35,314 nucleotides of DNA from Promethearchaeota archaeon (GTDB lineage: Archaea > Asgardarchaeota > Lokiarchaeia > Sigynarchaeales > SOKP01), in assembly GCA_030620005.1 (NCBI GenBank), contig JAUXAJ010000018.1, positions 1-35,314 on the forward strand, written 5' to 3'. The notes beneath the pieces are model-generated. The model was not told the DNA's origin. It saw only the letters and a program-made list of their open reading frames with translations, and searched no databases. The position numbers were made by a program, and so were the translations under genes. Shown piece after piece: positions 1 to 8,142 of this stretch (its first letter is position 1; the number at the start of each line of letters is the position of its first letter).

Positions 1-812
1 CTGCTCCCCTTAGAACCAATTTCTTCACAGCCATAAGCGTTAATCCAAACTTCAACGTTTTGAAGCCTATTTTCAGGGCGGTTTAATTTCTTAGCCAATT
101 CGTAGCATACTGCCATTCCAGATAAGTTATCGTTGGCACCCATGATAGGACGATTTGAAATGATGAAAAATAATTGTGTCAAAGGAAAAGGAATCGATAC
201 AATGAAAATTACGAAAAAGACTATTTCTATATTAAAGAACATTTTCTCTACACGAAGTAAAGTTAAGATATTTTTTACAATCAAGATTGTGAGCAGTATC
301 AAGTTTAAAAATACATTCACAGCGATTATTATTGAAAATTTATCTCGAAGTTTTCGAACGAGTGGAAACTCCCAATTAGAATCCACGTGACACCCAATTA
401 TGATTAAATTCCTAGTTTGGTTTTCAGGTTTAATTTTTCCAATAACATTTTGGGAGATTTTCTTTGGAAACATGAAATCTATAACTTCCTTAGACAAAAT
501 CATTTCACCGAACAAAATAATAGAAGAAACGCTAATTGCAATTAAACTCAACCAAGGATAATTCCAATAGAGAAAAAGTGAAAAAACATGTAAGACCATT
601 GGTACTCGAAATGCTGCCCTATAAGCACTTGGACAAGCCTTAAATTTTTCGATCGTCACATCATCGCAATAGTTCTTGAGTTTATTTCTAAAAAAAATCG
701 CTCCTTCTGCCTCGTTCTTGCTACAAGGTGCTCGTGGCCCTATTTTGTCGCACATTTCAAGTATGAATTTTCTCATTTCCTTTTCAAGGTCTTTATCACT
801 AGTTTTTGACAT
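1..812 (-). CDS. M28-family zinc metallopeptidase with membrane segments (C-terminus beyond window)
   Basis: Reading from ATG at 812 towards position 1 gives 270 uninterrupted residues with no stop before the window edge, so the C-terminus is missing. Seen: the M28 zinc-site series GCHVDS (H142, D144), GANDNLSG (D228) and GCEEIGSKGS (E263, E264), in family order. Family knowledge: M28 enzymes are co-catalytic two-zinc aminopeptidases or carboxypeptidases. Unusual here are hydrophobic stretches at about residues 70-105, 160-182 and 195-220; the last two lie inside the catalytic domain between the first and second zinc motifs. It is therefore probably a membrane-embedded or membrane-anchored peptidase. 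The substrate cannot be read from sequence. The gene is separated by about 180 nt from the AMMECR1 gene on the same strand. Confidence 0.85.
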   Translation of the reverse strand, partial: MSKTSDKDLEKEMRKFILEMCDKIGPRAPCSKNEAEGAIFFRNKLKNYCDDVTIEKFKACPSAYRAAFRVPMVLHVFSLFLYWNYPWLSLIAISVSSIILFGEMILSKEVIDFMFPKKISQNVIGKIKPENQTRNLIIIGCHVDSNWEFPLVRKLRDKFSIIIAVNVFLNLILLTILIVKNILTLLRVEKMFFNIEIVFFVIFIVSIPFPLTQLFFIISNRPIMGANDNLSGMAVCYELAKKLNRPENRLQNVEVWINAYGCEEIGSKGS

Positions 813-993
813 TGTTTTTCAATCGTTCTCTGTAAAACCACGTATGGTAAAAAATTCAATAATAATAAGTTTTTATTTTCAATCTATATAAAATTTAAAC
901 CAAAAAGAGCTAATAACATAATGAATTGAACCTAACACCTTGAACTGTCATCAAAATATAGAATGCAGTGATAAAAAATCTTATTCACATTTC

Positions 994-1662
994 TTATTGC
1001 GGTTTCAAATACTTCCTTACGACTTCGCCATTTGGGCTCTTTTCTTCGAACAATATTGCTTGGAAGGAATAAATCTTGGTAATTAAATCTTTCCAGGCGT
1101 TTTCTGAGAACCCAGCTTTTTGGCACGTATGAGATAAGAAAGTGGAAACGTCCCAATTTCTGTCATGGTCTATTGGGACCTGAGGGAGTAATAAACCCCT
1201 CCGCATGCCTTTCTCTACTATGAGCCCATCTCTACCAATGACGATTTTATCGAGATATTCCTTTGGTTCGTTCACTACAATCAATTTTGGTGGCGTTAAA
1301 ATGGATATTTCAATTACTAATTGATCTAATTCTTCGAGAGTCACGGAAGGAAATCTTGGATCTTCAATAGCCGAGCTAACCGAAACCTTGTGAACAGCAT
1401 CGTATAACGCGAACCTTGGTTCTATATACCCTATACAACCTCGTAAGGGATTGCCAGAATGTTGCCATTTGTTCAACGTAACAAATGCTCCATATTTATC
1501 TCCAAATTTTTGCTTGATCTCACCGGGTACAACGATTCTCCTACTATTTATTAAAAAAAACCCTATATTTTCGCGTGCGAAGCTTATGAGTAATTTACCT
1601 TCTTCCACGCTAAATTCATGTTCATCAGACATCGTGTCATCAATTATTTTAGTTTTATTCAT
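994..1662 (-). CDS. AMMECR1 domain protein
   Basis: 222 residues. The diagnostic AMMECR1 motif NPLRGCIG is at residues 71-78, followed by YIEP, and the rest matches the family in length and layout. AMMECR1 proteins are conserved in archaea and eukaryotes; their biochemical activity is not established, although in archaea the domain often occurs near MEMO or radical-SAM genes, neither of which is visible here. Start chosen at ATG 1662; a second ATG (residue 11, MSDEHEF) is an equally possible start because family homology begins only around residue 18. It lies 21 nt downstream of dihydroorotase on the same strand and may be cotranscribed. Confidence 0.9.
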   Translation of the reverse strand: MNKTKIIDDTMSDEHEFSVEEGKLLISFARENIGFFLINSRRIVVPGEIKQKFGDKYGAFVTLNKWQHSGNPLRGCIGYIEPRFALYDAVHKVSVSSAIEDPRFPSVTLEELDQLVIEISILTPPKLIVVNEPKEYLDKIVIGRDGLIVEKGMRRGLLLPQVPIDHDRNWDVSTFLSHTCQKAGFSENAWKDLITKIYSFQAILFEEKSPNGEVVRKYLKPQ

Positions 1663-1683
1663 TATTTAATGTTAATTATTTTA

Positions 1684-3075
1684 TTAATAACTTGTAATTA
1701 TTTTTCCTTTAGGTTCGGAATCGTCAATATTAATTTCTTCTCCTTTTAGAAATACTTTCCAGATTTTAATTGACGTTTTAAAATTTTCAAACGGAGTGTA
1801 TTTTGCTTTAGTTTTGAAAAATTCAGGTTTTATTAAATATTCTGGAGCTCTTTCTAAGATGATTAAGTCTGCGTCGTAACCCACTTTAACAAAACCTTTT
1901 TTTTTTAGATTAAAAATTATTGCAGGATTTTCGGAAGCAGCTTGAACAAATTTTTCAAGAGACAATTCACCTTGACATGTTTTATTAAGTAATAAAAGAG
2001 GATACGTTTCAAAACCCGGAAATCCTGAGGGTGCTTCTGAATAATCTCGGGATTTTTCTTGTAGCGTGTGTGGAGCGTGATCCGTTCCTATTAGTTCAAT
2101 ATTACCTTTCTTTAACTCGTTAAATAAATATCGCGAGTGTAGTTCATCTCTAAGGGGGGGTAAAACCTTACCAAAATTGGCGTTCTTTAAATTTACTTTA
2201 TTAGATAAAAGTAAATGGTGAGGCGTAACTTCAAAAGATATTTTTAAATTATCATCCGTGGTCAAGACTTTTTTTATTAACGAGTAACTCTCTTTACAAC
2301 TAATGTGACAGAAATGAACAATAGGATAATCTTTCGAATTTAAATTTTTATCAGATAGAATTTTAAAATAGTTTTCTAAGATGAATTTCACGTAGCTAGC
2401 TTCCTTTTCCCTGGGGTAAAGTTTATTGTGTAGTTCTAAGGCAGAATGATTTTCTACCACGTGGTTATCGTGGATTTCATCCTTTCTATCTTGCGAAAGA
2501 GACCAATCTGGATGAATAAAAATAGGAACTTGAAATTTCGAAGATATGTCAAGGAGGGTTTGGATGTTTAAAGGGTCCTTCCAATCAATATCGTTTAATG
2601 GGCCCAATGGATAGATCTTAAAGCCAATTACACCCAATTCAACAATCTTAACGATTTCCTCGTAATTTAACCCTTTTGGAACCCCTGCAATAAATCCCAC
2701 GTTCACGTGAATATTGTTTTTGGCTTTATTCATCCAACTTGCAACTTGATCCCCCGTGATTGCCGGAGGTTTCGTATTTGGCATGTTAAATACAGTTGTA
2801 ATGCCAGAAAAAGCAGCTGCCTTAGTACCAGTTAAAAATGTCTCTTTTTCACATTGATCCATGTCGCGTAAATGAGAATGGATGTCAATAATTCCTGGAA
2901 CGAGAATTCTATTCATACAATCCTTTAATTCGCCATCTTTATTTTGCTCGATAAGATTTTTTAAATGTTCACCAGTAGGATTATAAATAATAGAATTAAT
3001 AGTACCATCATTGATTAAGATTGCTCCCTTGCGTAAAGAACCATCTGAATAAATTTTTAGATTTTTTAATATCAT
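1684..3075 (-). CDS. pyrC: dihydroorotase
   Basis: 463 residues. An amidohydrolase-fold enzyme that interconverts carbamoyl-aspartate and dihydroorotate in de novo pyrimidine synthesis. Seen: the metal-binding start of the barrel DIHSHLR (H66, H68, with R70 for substrate), a conserved lysine in GFKIYP (the usual carboxylated bridging lysine), HPDW, a second histidine strand VHFCHIS, and the catalytic-aspartate motif GTDHAPH. The length fits the long class I type rather than the short PyrC of enterobacteria. Hydantoinase or allantoinase are alternatives within the superfamily, but DIHSHLRD with GTDHAPH favours dihydroorotase. Only 5 nt separate its ATG from the stop of the upstream TrmY-like gene, so the two are probably one transcript. 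Confidence 0.88.
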   Translation of the reverse strand: MILKNLKIYSDGSLRKGAILINDGTINSIIYNPTGEHLKNLIEQNKDGELKDCMNRILVPGIIDIHSHLRDMDQCEKETFLTGTKAAAFSGITTVFNMPNTKPPAITGDQVASWMNKAKNNIHVNVGFIAGVPKGLNYEEIVKIVELGVIGFKIYPLGPLNDIDWKDPLNIQTLLDISSKFQVPIFIHPDWSLSQDRKDEIHDNHVVENHSALELHNKLYPREKEASYVKFILENYFKILSDKNLNSKDYPIVHFCHISCKESYSLIKKVLTTDDNLKISFEVTPHHLLLSNKVNLKNANFGKVLPPLRDELHSRYLFNELKKGNIELIGTDHAPHTLQEKSRDYSEAPSGFPGFETYPLLLLNKTCQGELSLEKFVQAASENPAIIFNLKKKGFVKVGYDADLIILERAPEYLIKPEFFKTKAKYTPFENFKTSIKIWKVFLKGEEINIDDSEPKGKIITSY

Positions 3076-3080
3076 GTAAG

Positions 3081-3779
3081 TTAAACATCTGTATTTTCTT
3101 GTTTGTCTATGTGAAAATTAATATATAAAATTTTATCTTCTACCGTTTTTATCTCATTAAGCGTCGCTATACTTACATTTACCAGCATTGAAGGAAAATT
3201 TTCTACCAATGCTCGTAAGAAAGATATCAATAAGTTGTTATTGATTGAATTTAGTGGAATAATATAAAAGCGTTTGTCTAATTTCTTTAAATCACTAAAT
3301 TTTTTTATTTTTGGTAAGTCATACATGTGCGCTAAAAAAGGAAATTCGCTTGGAGTTATTGAATTACAGACGATTGTTAGCTTATCAATATTCATGGAGT
3401 TTAAATAAAGAACAAGGGAACTTGCTCTTCTTAACTTTTTAACTTTAATTCCAGGAGTAGATTTAATCCACTCTTCTTTTTTTAAAGAATCGTCTTGAAA
3501 TGCTTTTTCCAAAGCTCTTTTTAACAGAAGAACTTGAGACCTTTCATCTGAACCCAAGTATTTCAATTCTTTTCCCGTAAATTTGATTAGAACTTTATCT
3601 TCTTGGATATATAAAAAAAGATTGTTGTTCTTTCTAATTGCGTAGGATTTACAAAAAGTTTCTCTAATACAAGAACATGTTTTATATACATTCAGAGGTG
3701 TGTTTCCAATGTCAATATCTTTTTTGGTGTAATTAGAAACTTTTTCGATTAGTATCAAGAAATTGACCAATTTTATCAA
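3081..3779 (-). CDS. TrmY-like tRNA pseudouridine-54 N1-methyltransferase, divergent SAM site
   Basis: 232 residues. The N-terminal half matches archaeal TrmY (N1-methylation of pseudouridine 54 in the T loop): IKFTGKELKYL (65-75), then DER (78-80), a helix, and W..STPGI with a following basic KVKKL (107-116). The C-terminal half, where SPOUT enzymes form the knotted SAM pocket, is degenerate. The usual glycine/histidine-rich GDH loop is replaced by FPFLAHMYDL, and the LHA.HC segment by a region reading FYIIPLNSINNN. There is also an extra tail of about 45 residues. It may use a diverged pocket or have lost methyl transfer. The archaeal family assignment is firm for the first half only. Coupled to pyrC (5 nt gap). 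Confidence 0.65.
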   Translation of the reverse strand: MIKLVNFLILIEKVSNYTKKDIDIGNTPLNVYKTCSCIRETFCKSYAIRKNNNLFLYIQEDKVLIKFTGKELKYLGSDERSQVLLLKRALEKAFQDDSLKKEEWIKSTPGIKVKKLRRASSLVLYLNSMNIDKLTIVCNSITPSEFPFLAHMYDLPKIKKFSDLKKLDKRFYIIPLNSINNNLLISFLRALVENFPSMLVNVSIATLNEIKTVEDKILYINFHIDKQENTDV

Positions 3780-3817
3780 TCTATCTGTTAAAATTAAGAA
3801 AAATCAAATCTTAAGAA

Positions 3818-5197
3818 TTAAAACTTAAAATCCTTTCCCAACTTATTCATGAATTGTTGACCTGCTTTTCCCATCCCTGGCATTCCCGGCATTCCTTTTG
3901 CTCCTTTCTTCCGCATTTGAGAAAATCTCTTCATCATCTTCTTCATTTGATTATATTGGTCTAGCATCTTGTTTATAACCGAATAATCCGTGCCCGAACC
4001 TCTCGCAATGCGCCGTTTTCTCGTTTTTTTAATGATTTTGGGATCCTCTTTTTCATTAGAGGTCATCGAATCTAAGACAACGCGCCATTTTTCAAGATTT
4101 CTCTCGGCATCTTCTTTTAGCGCGTCGGGAATATTTCCTCCACCCATCATCCCAATTATTTGCTTGAATTTTCCTACCTTCTTAATGCTAGCAATCTGCT
4201 GGTAAAGATCCTCAAGAGTGAATTTGCCTCGCATCATTCGCTTTACGATTTCTGGATCGGCAGTTATTTCTGCTTCTTTAACTCTCTGTATTAAAGCATC
4301 TAAATTTGGAATTCCCAATAAAGTTCCAACAAAAGTAGTAGGGTCAAATTCTTCAAGAGCATCAATTTTTTCTCCGATACCAATAAACCTAATACCCACA
4401 TTTGTGGCAGCGCAAGCAGAAAGTGCCCCTCCTCCTTTAGCGGTCCCATCAAGTTTCGTCACGATTATAGATCCAAGATTTGTAGCCTTGGAAAATTCTT
4501 CTGCCTGAATATAAGCTTGTTGGCCTAAGGTTCCGTCAATAACTAAGCATACTTCGTTAGGTTTCAAAATTTTTTCAATCTTTTGCATTTCTATCATTAG
4601 TTCCTTTTCTTCCTTGTGTCTTCCAGCAGTATCGACAATTATTATGTCATTTCCATCAGCTATAGCCTTTTTAGTTTCCCTAAATGCAATTTTTAGAGCG
4701 TTTTTCTCCTTAGGATTTCCATAACATTTAACGCCGATTTTATTAGTAAGCTGGACGAGTTGCTCGTAAGCTCCAGGGCGCCAAGTATCTGTCGTTAAAA
4801 CGGCAACTTTATATCCTTTACTCTTGTAGAAATGAGCTAATTTTCCAACAGTTGTAGTTTTGCCGCTACCTTGAATCCCTACAAGTAATATGACATTTTT
4901 CTTTCCAGGCTTTATTCTAATAGGAGCACTTTTTCCCCCTAGAACGCGAATTAATTCGTCGTGAAGCACGGTAATAATAAAATCCTTTCTCTTGGCCTTT
5001 TTGAGCGTGGTATTCTTCGCTTCTTTCTTGATGTTCTCCGTCATTTCGAACACAAGGTTCACCTGCACATCTGCAGTTAGCAATGCCCTTTGGAGGTCTT
5101 GCATGAGAGCGTTAATTGCGTCTTTATCTATTCTTGGTAGCCTTCTAATTTTACGTATGGCATTATCCAGACTAACGCCTAAACTTTCTAAAACCAT
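3818..5197 (-). CDS. srp54: signal recognition particle GTPase SRP54
   Basis: 459 residues in the usual N-G-M order. The helical N domain covers about residues 1-95, followed by the P-loop GIQGSGKTTT from residue 107, DTWRPGAYEQL, the G3 motif DTAGRH and the G4 motif TKLDGTAKGGG. The C-terminal M domain holds the RGSGT element for 7S RNA binding and a methionine-rich end (GMPGMPGMGKAG). It binds signal sequences on ribosomes and docks with FtsY. Ends in KDFKF. First gene on the minus strand after a 430-nt AT-rich region that also contains the divergent aIF5A start; that region presumably carries both promoters. Confidence 0.97.
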   Translation of the reverse strand: MVLESLGVSLDNAIRKIRRLPRIDKDAINALMQDLQRALLTADVQVNLVFEMTENIKKEAKNTTLKKAKRKDFIITVLHDELIRVLGGKSAPIRIKPGKKNVILLVGIQGSGKTTTVGKLAHFYKSKGYKVAVLTTDTWRPGAYEQLVQLTNKIGVKCYGNPKEKNALKIAFRETKKAIADGNDIIIVDTAGRHKEEKELMIEMQKIEKILKPNEVCLVIDGTLGQQAYIQAEEFSKATNLGSIIVTKLDGTAKGGGALSACAATNVGIRFIGIGEKIDALEEFDPTTFVGTLLGIPNLDALIQRVKEAEITADPEIVKRMMRGKFTLEDLYQQIASIKKVGKFKQIIGMMGGGNIPDALKEDAERNLEKWRVVLDSMTSNEKEDPKIIKKTRKRRIARGSGTDYSVINKMLDQYNQMKKMMKRFSQMRKKGAKGMPGMPGMGKAGQQFMNKLGKDFKF

Positions 5198-5606
5198 GAT
5201 GAAAAATATATTTTTTAATGAAGTGTCTAAGTATAATTAAATTCTTTAAGATTTTAAAAATAATTGTTTGATTTAGGATTTATGATATAATTTTGATATA
5301 TTTTTAAAATGATGACAATTAAAAAAAATAATTAAAGATATTAATCAATATGTATACCTTCATTATTTAATATTTTATCTAATAGACTAACATATTTATC
5401 TATTTATTTGAAATGAAATAGTATAAGAAACTACCATTTTACAATTAATCCCATATTTATTAGGTATAAAGGCGAGATTTTAGGGAGATCTTTAAAAAAA
5501 TTTTAATCATTAGTCGAGCATTACTTGTTTTTAGATTTAGCAAGAATTAAATTTTAGTTTTAATATCAATTCATAAAAGAAAATAATTATAATTTAGTAA
5601 TTTAAA
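5198..5606. other. AT-rich divergent intergenic region
   Basis: About 400 nt between srp54 (minus) and aIF5A (plus). I see no coding sequence, RNA gene or clear repeat in it. It is very AT-rich with several possible TATA-like runs, so individual promoter elements cannot be singled out by eye. No ATG lies in frame with aIF5A within it. Confidence 0.6.
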
Positions 5607-5613
5607 GAAGTGA

Positions 5614-5629
5614 AGGTGATTTTACAATT
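5614..5629 (+). promoter_or_regulatory. Shine-Dalgarno and near-cognate ATT start of aIF5A
   Basis: AAGGTG ends at 5618, followed by exactly 8 nt and then ATT at 5627. The preceding in-frame codons reach a TAA at 5603 without any ATG, GTG or TTG. The same GGTG-8 nt-start geometry precedes an ordinary ATG at 23778 (minus). The alternative start is TTG at 5657, which has no such site in front of it. Confidence 0.55.
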
Positions 5630-6055
5630 TCATTTAAAAGAATCGAAGTCCAGAAATTGAAAGTAGGACAATATTTAATTACAGATGACGAGCCATGCGT
5701 TATTAAAAGCACCGAACGCTCAAAAAGTGGAAAGCACGGACACGCAAAGGTAAGGATAGTTTGCGTTGGAGTTTTCAATGGAAATAAACGCTCTCTCACG
5801 ATTCCTTCAGGTCATTTAGTTGAGACCCCTGAAATCATAAAAAGTCAGGCCCAAATCAATTTTATTGAGGAAGGTTCGATTAACATCATGAATTTAGACA
5901 CTTACGTCTCCATAGATGTTGATTGGCCCACCGATGAGAATTTACTAAAAAAAATTAAAGAATTACAGGCGGATCCAAACAAAATGTCGTCTGCGCAAGT
6001 AGAATACTGGCAACTGGCGGGAAAAACATTAATTAATAGAATATTTGAAAACTAA
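5627..6055 (+). CDS. translation factor aIF5A (hypusine-containing)
   Basis: 142 residues if initiated at ATT 5627; 132 if at TTG 5657. An SH3-like N-terminal domain with the hypusine-loop signature SKSGKHGHAK (the modified lysine would be K36) is followed by an OB-fold. aIF5A rescues ribosomes stalled on difficult peptide bonds, and the lysine is modified by deoxyhypusine synthase. The family normally has about 8-11 residues before the KVGQY-like strand, which fits the ATT start (MISFKRIEVQKLKVGQY) and not the TTG start, which would begin at MKVGQY. An ATT start would recall bacterial infC, where a poor start codon allows feedback control; that parallel is inference. Confidence 0.92.
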   Translation: MSFKRIEVQKLKVGQYLITDDEPCVIKSTERSKSGKHGHAKVRIVCVGVFNGNKRSLTIPSGHLVETPEIIKSQAQINFIEEGSINIMNLDTYVSIDVDWPTDENLLKKIKELQADPNKMSSAQVEYWQLAGKTLINRIFEN

Positions 6056-6195
6056 AGATATTCAATTTTTTTTTATAAGCATTTATTACTTTCAAGAAAT
6101 AGTATTAAAATTAACATCTTAAAAATTAATCTTTTTCTTAAAGGTAAGATTTTTAGAAATTAGGATTAAAACATTACAAATAGATTTTGATTTTC

Positions 6196-7110
6196 ATGGA
6201 AAGAAAAGCATACGCACTTGCTTCAAGAATGGACGACGATAAGGCCATTACCTTGTCGAAGAGAATATTTGATTTTTTAGTTAAAAAAGGTCAGAATGTC
6301 TACATTGAAACGCGTTTGGCGCCAAAGATTTTCCCACTTAACGGAATGGACTTGATTTCCATGACGAACGATAATATTGAAGTTATTATAGCTGTTGGGG
6401 GCGATGGCACGCTCCTTCGTGTAGCAGGAAACATTTCACAGCGAGATCCACCACCAATTTTGGGTGTTAATATAGATTCGATCGGTTTTTTGGACGAATC
6501 AAGTGAAAGGTCAATTTTTAAGGATTTAAATCAGATATTAGAAGGTCAATATGTAGTAGAAAAATGTTGTAAATTGACCCCTTACGTCTCTACAAGTAAG
6601 AATGATACAATTAAACTTAATAACGCTTTGAACGAAGTGTTGATTGTTTCGTCTAAAAGTTCAAAAGTATTGCAAATATCTGTTTACATTAACGGAGCAT
6701 TTTTAAATAGAAGTTATTTAGACGGAGTTATAGTATCGACTCCAATCGGATCAACCGCTTATAATTTAAGCGCTGGAGGTGCGATAGTTAACCCGAGCTT
6801 AGAAACCATACAATTGACGCCCTTAAACCCTTTTGCAAGATCGGGTTTGAAACCGATCGTGCTTCCAATTGATTCAGAAATAGAAATTCGCTTATTAAGA
6901 CCGCGATTGAACGCAAAAATAATAATAGATGGGCAAACAACAATTAAAAAAGTCCAACCAAACACGCGAATAAGGATTCGTAGGGCAAATTCCCACGCAA
7001 AATTTGTTAGATTATCTACTAAAAACTTACATGAAAATTATTTCAGGCGTTTAAGAAAAAAGATAATAGGAACAGTTCGGATTCCTTTCGATGACAGTCC
7101 AGAAGAATAA
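6196..7110 (+). CDS. nadK: NAD kinase
   Basis: 304 residues from ATG 6196 (an in-frame TTG at 6187 would add three residues). Makes NADP from NAD and ATP or polyphosphate. Seen: the family signature VGGDGTLLRVA, NIDSIGFLDE (substrate loop), NEVLIV, and the conserved dimerisation/NAD-binding stretch DGVIVSTPIGSTAYNLSAGG. The C-terminal tail of about 40 basic residues is longer than in many archaeal enzymes. The last 20 nt overlap the start of nob1, which implies cotranscription and coupled translation. Confidence 0.95.
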   Translation: MERKAYALASRMDDDKAITLSKRIFDFLVKKGQNVYIETRLAPKIFPLNGMDLISMTNDNIEVIIAVGGDGTLLRVAGNISQRDPPPILGVNIDSIGFLDESSERSIFKDLNQILEGQYVVEKCCKLTPYVSTSKNDTIKLNNALNEVLIVSSKSSKVLQISVYINGAFLNRSYLDGVIVSTPIGSTAYNLSAGGAIVNPSLETIQLTPLNPFARSGLKPIVLPIDSEIEIRLLRPRLNAKIIIDGQTTIKKVQPNTRIRIRRANSHAKFVRLSTKNLHENYFRRLRKKIIGTVRIPFDDSPEE

Positions 7111-7645
7111 TAATATTAAAAAAGTTTCAGTTTTAGATGCTAATATCTTCTTAAGGGGTATTGATTTGTACTTATTTAATGGCATGATTTATACTTCACC
7201 TAGAATTATCGATGAGATTGATGTAAATAAGTATAAGAATAAAAACAGGAATATTTTAATGCAAATTCAAGTGGCGATCGAAAGTAAAAAATTGATTGTC
7301 AAGAGCCCCTTAAAAAAATTCCTTCAAGAAATTGTAAACAAGTCAAAAATTACCGGAGATTACAACGCCTTATCAGACGCTGATAAAGAATTATTAGCAT
7401 TGACGTTAGAGTTGAAAGAAAATCTGAAAGACAAAGTGATTCTTTTTACAAACGATTATTCCATGGAAAACCTATGTTGTGAGTTAAATATTAAATTTTC
7501 TCCAATTTATGAGAAAGGAATTAAAGCAAAAGTCGAATGGCAAGTATATTGTCCATTCTGCAAAGATGTGCGCGATGCTGAAGATTTGAATAAAAACTGC
7601 GAAAGATGTGGATTAAAGCTAAAAAGACGTCCGAAGAAAAAATAA
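7091..7645 (+). CDS. nob1: Nob1-type PIN endonuclease for 16S rRNA 3' end maturation
   Basis: 184 residues. The N-terminal PIN domain starts with the strand VSVLDANIF, D16 being the first metal ligand, with further acidic residues in SDADKELLAL and LFTNDYSME. A C-terminal zinc ribbon (C154, C157, C170, C173) ends in a basic tail RRPKKK. This PIN plus zinc ribbon order is that of archaeal and eukaryotic Nob1, which cleaves the D-site at the 3' end of small-subunit rRNA. Starts inside the 3' end of nadK (20-nt overlap). Confidence 0.9.
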   Translation: MTVQKNNNIKKVSVLDANIFLRGIDLYLFNGMIYTSPRIIDEIDVNKYKNKNRNILMQIQVAIESKKLIVKSPLKKFLQEIVNKSKITGDYNALSDADKELLALTLELKENLKDKVILFTNDYSMENLCCELNIKFSPIYEKGIKAKVEWQVYCPFCKDVRDAEDLNKNCERCGLKLKRRPKKK

Positions 7646-7651
7646 TAAAAA

Positions 7652-7693
7652 AGCTCAAAAAAGAGCTAATCTCCGGGGTAAAATATCTTTTTT
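7652..7693 (+). terminator. possible terminator after nob1
   Basis: Seven bases after the nob1 stop is a 5-bp inverted repeat AGCTC/GAGCT with an A6 loop (7652-7667). It is followed after about 20 nt by a run of seven T (7687-7693). Archaeal termination relies mainly on the T-run, so the hairpin may be incidental. Confidence 0.4.
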
Positions 7694-7708
7694 TGATTAA
7701 TCCAAAAA

Positions 7709-7849
7709 TTATTTTAGTTTCTTTGCGGTTAAAAATCCTTCAATTAATATCGTGTCGATTTCTTTACCTGCAAGAACTTGTTCGTACACATTCAACCATG
7801 CTTTCTTTCCATGATAATTACTGAGTTCAAATTTAAAACATTGATGCAT
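7709..7849 (-). CDS. small unknown protein or 3' part of an interrupted small gene
   Basis: Reading from ATG 7849 gives 46 residues with a plausible protein composition (FELSNYHGKKAWLNVYEQ near the N-terminus, GFLTAKKLK at the end). Directly upstream, in the same frame and separated only by TAATAA (7850-7855), is a second open stretch from ATG 7912 reading MTFRVLKRKDSGRKKIRTP. The two together look like one basic protein of about 60 residues broken by a double stop, either by mutation or by a mini-intron as in other genes of this window. I could not place a clean BHB motif here. I do not recognise the family. No Shine-Dalgarno is visible before either ATG. Confidence 0.4.
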   Translation of the reverse strand: MHQCFKFELSNYHGKKAWLNVYEQVLAGKEIDTILIEGFLTAKKLK

Positions 7850-8142
7850 TTATTAAGGAGTTCTAATTTTTTTTCTTCCCGAATCCTTGCGCTTGAGAAC
7901 TCTGAATGTCATGAATTGAAGTTAGAAAAAAATTAGTTAATGCTTAAGTAGTGAAAGTTAAAATTTTTATTTTTTTCATTAAAGTATTTATCATTGATAG
8001 GTAAATTTATTTCATGAGATTGATATTTGTCATGTATAAATATTATTAAATAGTATAATTTACCATTCAAGTAAATGGTAAGTTTAAAAATATTGAAATT
8101 AATCTAATCATGCAAGGAAATATTTAAGTGTAGCGAAGTGTA

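Noticed and set aside
5610..5612. GTG 5610 as the start of aIF5A through a short intron.
   Set aside because: It is in another frame, and no splice arrangement with correct bulges was found; the ATT start with GGTG at 8 nt is simpler.
7606..7824. Plus-strand frame after nob1.
   Set aside because: Overlaps the nob1 end in another frame and runs across the putative terminator; the composition is not protein-like.
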